Below are positions 22,442 to 32,700 of a DNA stretch of 60,000 nt, one piece after another. The notes beneath the pieces were generated by a model that made no database searches, was not told where the DNA came from, and worked only from the letters and a program-made list of their open reading frames with translations. A program made the position numbers and the translations under genes. Numbering within the stretch: position 1 is the stretch's first letter; the number at the start of each line of letters is the position of its first letter. Location of the stretch: the NCBI GenBank assembly GCA_030704615.1, contig CM060734.1, positions 39,326,042 through 39,386,041 of the forward strand. The letters are read 5' to 3'. The DNA is from Takakia lepidozioides (taxonomy: Eukaryota > Streptophyta > Takakiopsida > Takakiales > Takakiaceae).

Positions 22442-23489
22442 ATAATTACTGGAGATCTATATCAAGCATATCCAGTGCAAGATTCTTGGGTGTGTAAACC
22501 TAAAATGGATGGTTTAGACATATTAGATAGTGATTTCTGGCACGACAAAATTTTAGGCTACGAATTGAAACAAGTAATGCGACAAACTAACATAGAGTTC
22601 ATTGAGATTCACAATAGGTTCAGAGTAGCTGAACAAATAAATTATAATAGAACCATCATAAATAAACTTTGCTATGGGAATCCCTCATCTGACCCTATAT
22701 TCCCCAATCTATTTCTCAAAAATGAATCTACTCATGCCACAACAACATAACATTTGAAAAAACAAATGGCCAAGTTTATTTTTTCAAAGCAAATGATATA
22801 AACCATGATACATGTTCCTCCCATTTTCCTTTGTCCGCTGAACCAAACAGAACCCCAGGTCTACATGCAGAAATACAAGTGAAAACTAATATGTTGGTAG
22901 AATTGTGCGCTGGAAAGTACGCCACAAAGATGATGGGCTTATAAATTGAGTAGATGGTATATCTAAATATTCTACGACAACGCGCACACAATCTTTAATT
23001 TGGATTCAATTCAATAACACGCGTATAGAACAACATACAAGACCGCGAATTCTCAATTACGTTACATTCCTAAAAGTAATGTCAACATGGACCCCAATTG
23101 CAACCAAAGCCAAAGAAATACAAGTAAGGGAGAATTTCGATCATATAATTATACGCATCTAATTTCTTGTCCAACTTGCAATAACACAAATTATACATCG
23201 TGCTCAAGGGTTGACCTTTGATCATTGGCTTTGGATCCGAAAGGTGTTACAAGTCATGGTCTAAGTACACAACTTTGTGTAGAATAAGGGAAAAAGAGCA
23301 CCTATATGTTTTGAACCCACTCAAACCTAAAAATTTCAACATCGATAAGTCAAATAAGACGTCTTACAACAAGAAATTGTCACCACCTATCATATCACAA
23401 TTGTGATATTCTTTTTTGGTCATTCAAACATTAAATACTCGTTCGTTAAATCAATATCATTCTGATATTATATGCGATCCAAACCTTCA

Positions 23490-24046
23490 AGCTTCACATA
23501 TCTTATGCTTGAATGAAACACACCTTATCTAATTTAAATTGGAACACTTTCATTGATCACACCCATTTTTCTTTTGTAGCATGTCATGATGATCATGGCA
23601 CTGTCATCTTATACGACACTCAAACTATTTTCTCGCAACATGAAACACATACATATGATGGTGCCAACTTCATTTCCGCAACCTTCAACATAAATTCACG
23701 ACGAGCATTAAATATAATTATAATTTATAAACCTCCCAAAATATCATTACAAACTTTCTTATTACATTTGGAGAATATGTACAATAAAATCACTGTTGCC
23801 CAACCACATTTATTGAGGATTTCAATGTTGATAAGATATAAAAAAAACTTCTCAATCTATCATGCTTCAAGATACTATCAAACTCGTAGAATTTCAATTA
23901 ATGTGCAAAGAGAGTACAACAGACTATAACTCTCAACTCGATCATATATGGATAAATGCGCCACTTCAGCCATGTGAATCAGGTATGACTGAAGAATACT
24001 ACTCGACCGATCACAAACCAGTTTATCTTGCATTCAAACCATGTTA
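23490..24046 (+). pseudogene. EEP-type endonuclease domain of the Helentron-like element
   Basis: Directly after the helicase, a degraded frame reads HILCLNETHL (catalytic Glu of the EEP/APE fold), then FSFVACHDDHGTVILY and ALNIIIIYKPPK. After a frame slip it reads SQLDHIWINAPL and finally STDHKPVYLAF before a stop at 24044-24046. The order N-E-T, Y-x-P, LDH and SDH-like is that of the AP-endonuclease-like domain found in non-LTR retrotransposons and in Helentrons. A LINE origin is possible, but no reverse transcriptase follows and the helicase frame abuts it, so I assign it to the helicase element. Confidence 0.65.
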
Positions 24047-24360
24047 GTTGTTTTATTCATCCAACAAAAGATTAATCCACTTCAACAATATAACTATCGC
24101 TCTTCTAAGTTTAAAAATGATTATGCACATTGATTTGCCAATATCCACCGATATCAGTATATCTGTCCTCTATCCTTATTACACAATATTTATCCCTTAG
24201 ATTTAAATCAACATAAAATTAAAAAATCATCATTATAAATAGCGTATATTCCATCATTTGCGATCTTACAAAATCTTTATTGCTTAAACCAGTCACGAGG
24301 AGAAAAGAAATAAGATGGTTTTCCCATTATAAATGGATTTTGCATTTAGATTATTATCAT

Positions 24361-24390
24361 TAATAATATAATATAATATAATATAATTTA
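24361..24390. repeat. AATAT microsatellite
   Basis: About five tandem copies of a five-base AATAT unit in a very AT-rich stretch at the right end of the Helentron-like block. Confidence 0.8.
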
Positions 24391-24491
24391 GTGTATGCAT
24401 AGTTCTATTTTTTCCTTAAATTATATGACTTACTTCTGTTTTCTCATTTAACATGTGGATTAGGGCATGTTCAAGCCGCCATACTATGTCG

Positions 24492-24535
24492 TCATTAGTG
24501 TATGGCGACCTGCTGGTTTTTCCATACACTAATGA
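24492..24535. repeat. Perfect 14-bp inverted repeat
   Basis: TCATTAGTGTATGG (24492-24505) pairs exactly with CCATACACTAATGA (24522-24535) over a 16-base loop. It lies about 450 bp beyond the EEP domain, where AT-rich sequence gives way to GC-richer sequence, so it could mark the 3' end of the Helentron-like element. That is inference. Confidence 0.7.
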
Positions 24536-26640
24536 TGTACACTAGTGGCCCGCGGCACTATCCTGAATATGCTCATCAGGAGAAGCTTGCACCGATTTCT
24601 GGGAGAGAAGTTAAGTATGTTGCAGGTAGAAAGGGAATTGTGATGACCCTTGGTTTCCACATTACTCCTTGCTTGTGGCCCCAGTCATGGGTCCAAGGAA
24701 AAAAGAAAACCTTCGCAGCAGAACTGTAGCGCCATCTCTGCTTCCACTGGAGAACAAAAAAGTACCAGGTAGAAACCTCTGCCCATGGGCAAACAAAAGT
24801 GATGAGCAAAGTCCTCCTTCAGCGCCAAGGTGCCCGGCTAGCCATATGCGAACCATTTCCCAGACCTGAGTTTGCCCGGGAAATAGAGTAGAATCCCCCT
24901 TTAAGAGAGTTTTTGTGCCTGGGATTTAAGGTTCTTCTTATCCAGGGCCAGCACAGGCTGTCCGTCGACCTCCTGGTGGATGGAGTCTTCCCACATTCCT
25001 TCGTCTGACAACGGGGATTGCATAGATTGAGCGACGGGCCTGGACCTTTGCCCAAGATGGAGTCTCCCGATCCATTGGAGATGGATATGTTTTTGATAAT
25101 CCACTTTGATTTCCCTCCATGGATAGCTAGCGTGGAGTGAGAGCGTTGGGCTGCTCCCGAGCGTTGCGCAGAGCCGCCTCTGTTTCCTCATTTGCTCGTT
25201 GTTCCTTGGGCATTCATGGCTGTAACTTAGATAAAAGAGGCACCACTGTCAAAGCTTGTATCTAGCAGCACCAGCACTATCACATACAAGTCCCACCAAT
25301 TCTTAGGAAGCGATGTTACGCACCAGACAAGAAGAGAGGGAACACTATAGAAATGTGTCAATGAAGGAGTTCGGCTAGAAAGGCCTGGGAGCACCAGGTC
25401 ACACCCAGCTTATAGAAGGGTGTAACGGGCAATCACAGCGAAGAACGTATGGAGCAGCCTGTATCCTACAGAAAGGAGATGTATGAAGAAGCACTCATTC
25501 AATAACTGACAGTCTTCCTTCGATCGAGAGCTGCAAGCCAAACAAGGATTGAAAGCAGATAAGCCTTTTTTTGGGAGGGTAAAAGCATGTCATGAAAGAA
25601 GGGGAGGGGGAAGGATCATTCCTTTGCGATAATTAGCCGCCATAGATGGAGCCGCCCAAATGCTTTGGGAGTAACACTGCCTGCGTTGTGTTCATGAATG
25701 CAACAGACTTTCGCTCTACATTATGGGGGCATGTTGCCAACCTGAGCTGGAGGAGTACAAATGAGCTTAATATCGCCCGCTAAACAGTCAAGGGATGGCT
25801 GTTTCTGTCGGGGGAGAATCTACTCTTAATGTGATCGCGGGGAATCGCGCCACCAGCTAGGGAAAGAGAAAGAAACGAGAAAGGGAGTTCGTGGATGATA
25901 GAGGGAAGGCAGTGAGTTTGAGGGAAAGAATAGAGGGAAGAGAAGAAGAAAGCTCTCTCACCGCAAACTGTGGAGCCCCTTTACATCACGCATCCGGTAT
26001 TACAATACTATCATTATCCTGGAGCTCGTATTGTTTTTGTTTTTGTTTTTGTTCTTTTTTTTTGGCGAAAAGCGGAAGTCCTTGAGAATTTTATTAAGAT
26101 TATTGAATTTTGTTTTCCATTTATATAAATCAATCAAAGAAAAACAAAAGGACAGAAGATTGGTTCTAAAGCCTAACTAACTTTAATCACACGTGGCAGT
26201 TTTAACGGTTAGGTGGGGTCGTCTCTCTGCTGGGATCCGTTTTTTTCTCCCTCTGCTGAAGGCTTCATTTTCGAGTCCTTGCTCGGTGTGTAGGATCGTG
26301 GGCCCTGATGCTTTCTTGCAAAGAATGCAGTATCTAACAGGCTGCCTGATCGAAGTTTTCTTGATAGTATGGTCTTCCCTCTGTGGCAGTCCTGGAGGCA
26401 GTCTGAAACACCACTTTGCACGTCTTCCGTCAATTGTCTCTTCACACATTTCCTTTCCCGTCTTATGTATCTTTTCTTTTGAACCTCTGTGCCTGTGCTG
26501 TGGAGGAATTTCTGTCTCCAGTGCTGTTCCCTGTAGACAGCCATTCCTTCTCATCTCTCTGCCTTAATAAAACTTTTGTACCCTAGTTTCAACTTTCAAA
26601 GACATGATACTGAATCACTACTTTTCTGATTGTGTTGCAT
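24536..26640. other. Intergenic region upstream of the coiled-coil gene
   Basis: No supported gene. Open frames up to 124 codons lie at 26183-26567 on both strands and about 96 codons at 24901-25191 on the minus strand, without recognisable domains. A (TTTTTG)n-like run and poly-T occur near 26031-26060. The promoter and any untranslated exons of the downstream gene are presumably here. Confidence 0.35.
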
Positions 26641-26726
26641 TCCTGTCAGGACCTTGCACCTGCCAGTGTCTTAGTAAGTTTTCTAATATGCATGCCCTGT
26701 AGCTACATGAAAACCTATAGGACGTC

Positions 26727-29700
26727 ATGGATGGGGCAATTCTGCCTCTGAATTTCTACTGTCGCAATGCACAGTTATGCCTGAAAAAGGCATCCGATTC
26801 CAAAAAGTCCCATCTGTCTACAGGTGAATTGCAGCATCTGAAAGCCTTTACCACACTGGTTTCAACCACAATTCCTTCACACCCTCTTTATCTTGAACGG
26901 AAAGAGGAGAAACCCCTATTGGAACTCCAATCGTATTTAACCGATGCCACGAAACGGATTGTAGAGCTTGAAGCAGAGGGTCCTTGTGGCAGACCACCTC
27001 TGACAACCAATGGAAAAGTAAGCAGGTTGAAAGTAGACAAATCCGCAGATCGATCAGCTGACAGTACAAGACAGCTTGTGGACCTTGAAACTGAGGGACC
27101 TTGTGGTAGAACACTTCTCACTACTAATGCTAAAGTAAGCAGGCTGAACACAGACAAATCCATGGATAGGTTATTTAGAACCAGGCCCAATTCCCCACAA
27201 GTTTTGTCTCCAAAATCCATGCCAGATTCAGTGTCAAAGTCCCAAACAAGAGTACAAAAATTGCAAAGGAGGCGACCAGAGGAGGCTCAACAGTGCAAAG
27301 TGACTTGGTCACCAGAAATGAATGAAACATATGGAGTTGTGAGCAAATCAGCCCCCTCCCGCAGATCTACCCCTACCATCCAAAGACTGAAGAATGTGAC
27401 GGACTCTATGGCTGCAGATTCAAAACCACAGCACCATCAACACCACAGCAGCAAGGATTCCACAAAATCTCAGGCTTTGGTGAACCCTGCACCAGGTACT
27501 ACAATATCTGGATGCCTTGAGTAATTTGCAATATCAGTAGCCTGTAGACGATTGAAATTTGGCAACGAATATTAATGAGGGTTCTTTATGTTGGCAATCT
27601 ATTGGGCCCCGTAAAAGGTCTACCTTCATGCAGCCCTCGAGACCCCAAGACGCTGCTGCCAAGCCACTGCAAAGTCCCAGTTGCACTAGATTCCTACTCC
27701 ATATCCTTTGGTGGTTTGCCAGTAATGTATGCTCATAGCATGTCATGCAGGTGAGATTACACCATATCGTTCAAAGGGAGGAAAAGACATACCCCGCTTG
27801 AGAGCATTGGGTCGAAACCAAGGCAAGCCATGCATGAAAAGCTCGGAGATGGCCCATAATGACGAACAAGAGTTGTTGCCAGAGAATTCCTTTGTATCCA
27901 TTCAAGAGCAGGGAAGCCCGAATGTGAAACGTGGTGTCCATGGTTCCGCACATACATGTGCCATTCATAGTGTGGTCCGTGGCACAGAGGTTGTGAGACG
28001 GAACCAAGAAGCCTTGCCCAGTGCAGAAGGTGGGGGTAATGTGGGAGGTAAAGATTTATTGAAAGGTTTGTCATCTGCAGGTTCACGTGGGGGGTGGGTG
28101 CGCAGACTTATTCAAAGGGAGGAATCAGATGTTGGAATGGGTGCACACTTGACGGAAAGGGAGGGGTGCACAGGAGGGCATATGCACACCAATGGGACTG
28201 ATGTGCATGAACAGGAGGATGCTTCCTGGCGCACAATGCACCTTGGGGACTCCCTTACAGATATAAGGGGTCTTGAGGAGAGGAATGAGGGTTTTCGAGG
28301 AGTGAAAACAGTGTCGGACTGCAGGCAATATGGTCCAAGCCGATCAGGAACTGAACATGACTGGCACCGACACATGGTGCGGGGTGAGGGTTTACGGGAG
28401 TGGAAAGGGGGATTTGCCAGAGGACAATGTCTACATGAGCTTGAAGGGGACAACCTGCGGGTAGAGAGAGAGGGAAGTGGTGGCTACAGCGAGCGGAGTA
28501 GCCCTGCAAGAGGCCTTGGCCACAGGTTAGACCTTGGGAAAAAGGGAGAGATTCGACCTGCATCTGCACCTCGGAGAATGCAAGGAGCATCTGGGGAGCG
28601 AAGGGTGCATCCACCAAACGAAGGGAGAATTGAAGTAGAGATCAATGATGAGAGAGAAACAAAAGTTGCAGGAACATTCAAAACAAAGAGGACAAAGGTT
28701 GTGAAGGAAGATTGTGAGAGGTTTCGGCTCCAAATGAAGATGTTAAAAGAGAAAGCCGAGGACTCCAGAATCAGAGAAGTAGAGGTCGAGGGAATGGCAG
28801 ACAGTCTACAGAGGAGGCTTGTTGATGAAATGGATTTGGTCACCCTTGGGAATGGGAATGGGCCAAGAGAAGTCAGGCAAAGACAAGCCACCAGGGGACG
28901 GAACGGTGAGAAAAATAGAGTGAACTTCAGAGATGTCTATACTCTTTTACAAAGTCCCACACATAATGGTGGGGATGCTAGTAAGAAGGTGGATGGTGGA
29001 GAGAGAGTTGGCTACGGAAGCCTAGGAAAGCTGGAAGGGGGCTCTCCTGGCCGCTCCTCAAAAGGTACAGGAAATTCTTCCCCTTCACTAGGCAGGCGTT
29101 CCCAAAGAAAAAAAGCAGATGAGACCAAAGATGCGCATACTGAATTCGAGGCCCGCAGAGTTACGTTGACCGGATGCCTCTCTTCATACTCAAATTCCAC
29201 AAATTCCTCTACTTCAGGCTCATCCTCCCCCTCTCTCTCCTCTCTCCCTCTCTCTCATTATATTCAGAAGCTGAAGCACCTGGCCCCAAAGTCTCCATCC
29301 AGCCACAACTTGTTCACGTCTTTTAGCAAGGCTGCAGGAGGGTGCTGCAATTTTGATCGCAAGCACAATTCTGATAGCACAGATACAGCCACAGCCATCT
29401 CCTTAGCAGTCGGCGGCGACAACGAACGCGACTCAGTTCTCATGTCTCCAAGATCTCCTGCCGTTCTGTTGCCCAAGCCTCCGACCAGCAGTCATGCACA
29501 GGATTGTTCATTGGGATCCCAATGCAATAACTCAGCTGGGTCATATTCCTCTTTAAATAGGATTCTTGGAGGTTGTGCAATGGTTGCCAGTCAACTTCAA
29601 CAACAACAAAAGGAGGGGAAATCAAGTGGCAAACATGGCCCCAAGTTCTTGATCTCAGCTGAAGATTTAAGCTTACAGGGTCTGAGCAGCCATTTTAGTG

Positions 29701-32700
29701 AGGCAAGTGTTTAACCACTCCACAATCTTCCATATGGGAATGCTATAATTGAGGAAATTTCATTCAGCAAACTTTTTCGTTTCTTGGTCCTTCTGGTATG
29801 ATAGAAGCCTCCATCTGCCTACACTGCTAGATAGCAAGGATTTCCCAAGAATAGATATATTTTGAAGTGCTGGAAACTACTCGATTGATGTATGGCTCGG
29901 GTCGACAGGGCATTTATTATGAGGCATATGATGAAAAACTGGCTAACATCCAGAGATTGGTGGGCGAACTCAAAGGCTCAGTTGAGGGGTTCAAAATCCG
30001 CATTGAGGTGGAGAGTGAGGGCTGGCGAGGCCGCGTAGAAGGCTTAGAAAAGGAGATGGAGACTTTGAAAGACGAGGCAGATGATGAAATCTTAGAAACA
30101 AAGCGCAGTATTCGCAATGAAGTCAAAGTAAAGCTGGGGGAGCTGCTTGCTGATGCAGAGAAAATCAGAAGGGAAGAGAAGGAACAGGTATATGCTATCA
30201 TCATGATTGCGTTTCTGCCAAATGCATGCCTCAATGTACTAAACAGTTCAGGAAGGCCATACTGTTGAAATCCTTGGTCCTCCACATCCATACCTCCCTA
30301 AGTCAGTGTTCTTGTGTGTGCCAAGTACTGCCTGAAAGTGTAGTTACTATGCCAGATTGTTGGACTTAAAAGTGGGTGAATTGTACAGTGGAATCTGTTC
30401 GGTTTTTAGCTAGGCACGACATCTTATATGCTGTAGATCACTGCTGGACTTTGTGAAAGCCCTGCAAAACACAAGAGTTATTGCCTATCCACAGCTTCAG
30501 ATTTCTACTTCAGCATTCTGCTTGTTTCTTGTTGGTAGGACATTTGTGGAAATGCTTGCTACGAGTCAGATTCTCTCTGTCTGGACAAGTAACTGCAGAT
30601 CTTGTGAACACCGTGTGGCTCACAGGGGTTAAAGGTGTGGCATTACCCTTGTTTTGTAAAGAGATTTGTAAAGCTTGGAGATTGTTGGGTCATTATCATC
30701 CACAATAGATACTGGTGAAATGTACTAACAATTTCTCATCTGTGTCTGAACATTTGCGGGTTGGGACTCTGAGCAGGTGGAGTCACTAGTTGATGGAAGG
30801 ATAGAAAAGCGGCTGGCTGAGAAAGACATCGGCATGGCAGAGATGAAAAGTGAGATACGACTTCTGTGGGCAGAGGTGGAAGCCCTCTCCAGGGCGAGAG
30901 AAGAGGTTCAAGGCCATGTTGACCATCTAACACAAGTGGACCAGACCGCACGAGAGCATGCCAACCATGAACAGCATCTCTTGAAATCAGAAAATACCTT
31001 TTTGCGAAAACAGCTGCAGTCCCTGAACAATGATGGAGTGCAGGTGGGGGCCCTTTCTTGTTTTGTAGTACCAAGTTCTAACAGAAACAGAGAGATGCAC
31101 TCATTAGAATTGACCTTATTGTTGGTTGAGTTGGCCTTCAGTATTACTTCTCAAGTGTACTGGCTCTTATGATTTTGAAGCTCTTCCACACGTGTGGGTA
31201 GTGGTCAGTCACGGCTATGGACATTGAAACACTCAACACTTATTGTCAGGTGCTTGTATATGACATGACTACCAGGAAGGTGCAGATCTTTCTTTTGGGC
31301 CATCGGAGCATATGGACTTTTCAGGAGACCTACAGAAGTTATAAGTTACAACCACTGGATAATACTCAATGTCAATTTTATGTTTTTCTATAGTTAAATT
31401 GCACACTAGCTGCTTTATTGAGTTGGTGTCCACATTTATTTAGTTGATACAGCATGCTAATGCAGGTGAGGTTAGACTCAGACCCTTTCCAGGTGGAAAG
31501 GGAGGACTTAAAGCAAGCTATGGAGAAGCTGAAAGAGGAGGGAACTAACATGAAGCTTGAGATCCAGGGTCTCAAGAAAATAGAGAAAGTGTTGAAGGTA
31601 ACAATGCTAGAGTATTTGGACTTGGAGTGTTTATTTGTAGTTTGAAGTTTGCGAACTAAAGTAGCTGTGGCACCCGGGGTGCTGAACAAATGGTGAATGT
31701 TCTGGATACTACTGTCATACATGTCGCCGTTACTGCAGATTATCCAGTTGTGGATACGTTGAAATGGATTCTTACTTAATCACTGCAGTCCTACTGAAAT
31801 TTTGCTCTAGAAACTATGTTTCTTACAGTTCATCCCCCTCAGGACCTCTTAGGCACTGCTTCCGGATATGTCCTGGAAATGGTCTAGGAACTTGGAATTC
31901 TGACCCTGAAAGGAAAGTGCTGTAAAAGCATTGAGTGTTATGTTAGGGACAATAATGCACGAGTGGACTGCGACCTAGCTCTGAAATTCATTTTGGATCT
32001 TTTTTCTTAGGTGGAGATTGAGAATCTACATAATCATGTGGAGAAGATGCAAGAGGACTCTGAAGGCTTGGAGAGGGAGAGAGGCACGTCACAAATTGAA
32101 AGTGCGCGAGAGAGACTGTTAATTATGGAGAGAGTAGAGAGCCTCTCACAGCTCTATCTGGGGGGATTGGAAGAGGTTCGAGCAGACATTTTGAACGTGA
32201 AGTACAGTTGCCGTGATCGGGTAGATGAATTAGAGAGCCAGTGGGGCGAGTTCAAACGTCAACAAGAGAATTCCTCTGAGGAGGGGTCGTCCTTGGTTCC
32301 ACGGCAGGTAAGTCTGAATCATAGCATCCTTTGCACAGTCCACTTTTTCATTTGCATGCAATGTGTTGATTTAAATGACAAGTTCTATGTGCTTTTAATA
32401 TTGCAATTTTCTCTTTGTTGTGGTGCTGTGCATCAGTAGACTTTCTTGGTGCAATCCTGCATAAACTGACGACAACTGCAGAGCCTTCCATGCCCCTCTC
32501 TGAGGGACTTCAATAACTGATAACTATTCAATGGTAACATGTACAAGTGTTAGCTCTTCCGTCCACTGTGGGGTCTGTTCAAGGGCTGCTGGTTTGTCAT
32601 TCTGTGATAAAGACATGAAATTGTTGAACCAGATTTGGCCACTAAGTTCTTCATGGCAGGCATGTCAGATAGTTTTCAACTGTAATGATGGGAACTAAAT

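Larger units (their letters stand above)
9745..23360 (+). pseudogene. PIF1-type helicase of the Helentron-like element (split, decayed)
   Basis: Helicases of this type unwind DNA during rolling-circle transposition. Segment one (to 9922) ends in IGTRK; segment two (16078-16282) continues AAFDIDGSTIHSSLAIPLN, which contains the family's GSTIH motif, then Walker B LLVLDEISLVE (about 16183-16215). Segment three begins with TGDLYQAYPVQD at about 22447. It has the MRQ motif (motif IV region, about 22580) and the motif VI-like HRAQGLTFDH near 23197-23226, then SRIREKEHLYVLNPL to about 23320. The first segment does not show a clear GxGKT loop. Frameshifts and stops are frequent after 22750. The gene is broken by the 6.1-kb CACTA and 6.2-kb copia insertions. 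Confidence 0.75.
9660..24060 (+). mobile_element. Helentron-like rolling-circle transposon, interrupted by CACTA and copia
   Basis: Three separated segments (about 9660-9922, 16078-16282 and 22447-24050) read in order as the C-terminal part of a PIF1-family helicase and then an endonuclease/exonuclease/phosphatase (EEP) domain. That order is the arrangement described for Helentrons, a branch of Helitron rolling-circle elements. The insertions between the segments are bounded by target duplications, and taking them out joins the helicase frame exactly. The Rep (HUH) domain, the Walker A loop and the element's left end were not found. A 14-bp inverted repeat at 24492-24535 could belong to the right end. 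Many stops and indels show it is dead. Confidence 0.65.

Noticed and set aside
23490-24046. EEP domain as a separate LINE
   Set aside because: No reverse transcriptase follows and no target duplication separates it from the helicase frame, so the Helentron reading is simpler. It is not fully excluded.
26183-26567. 124-codon open frames on both strands upstream of the coiled-coil gene
   Set aside because: Overlapping open frames on opposite strands, biased composition and no domain. One or both must be chance.
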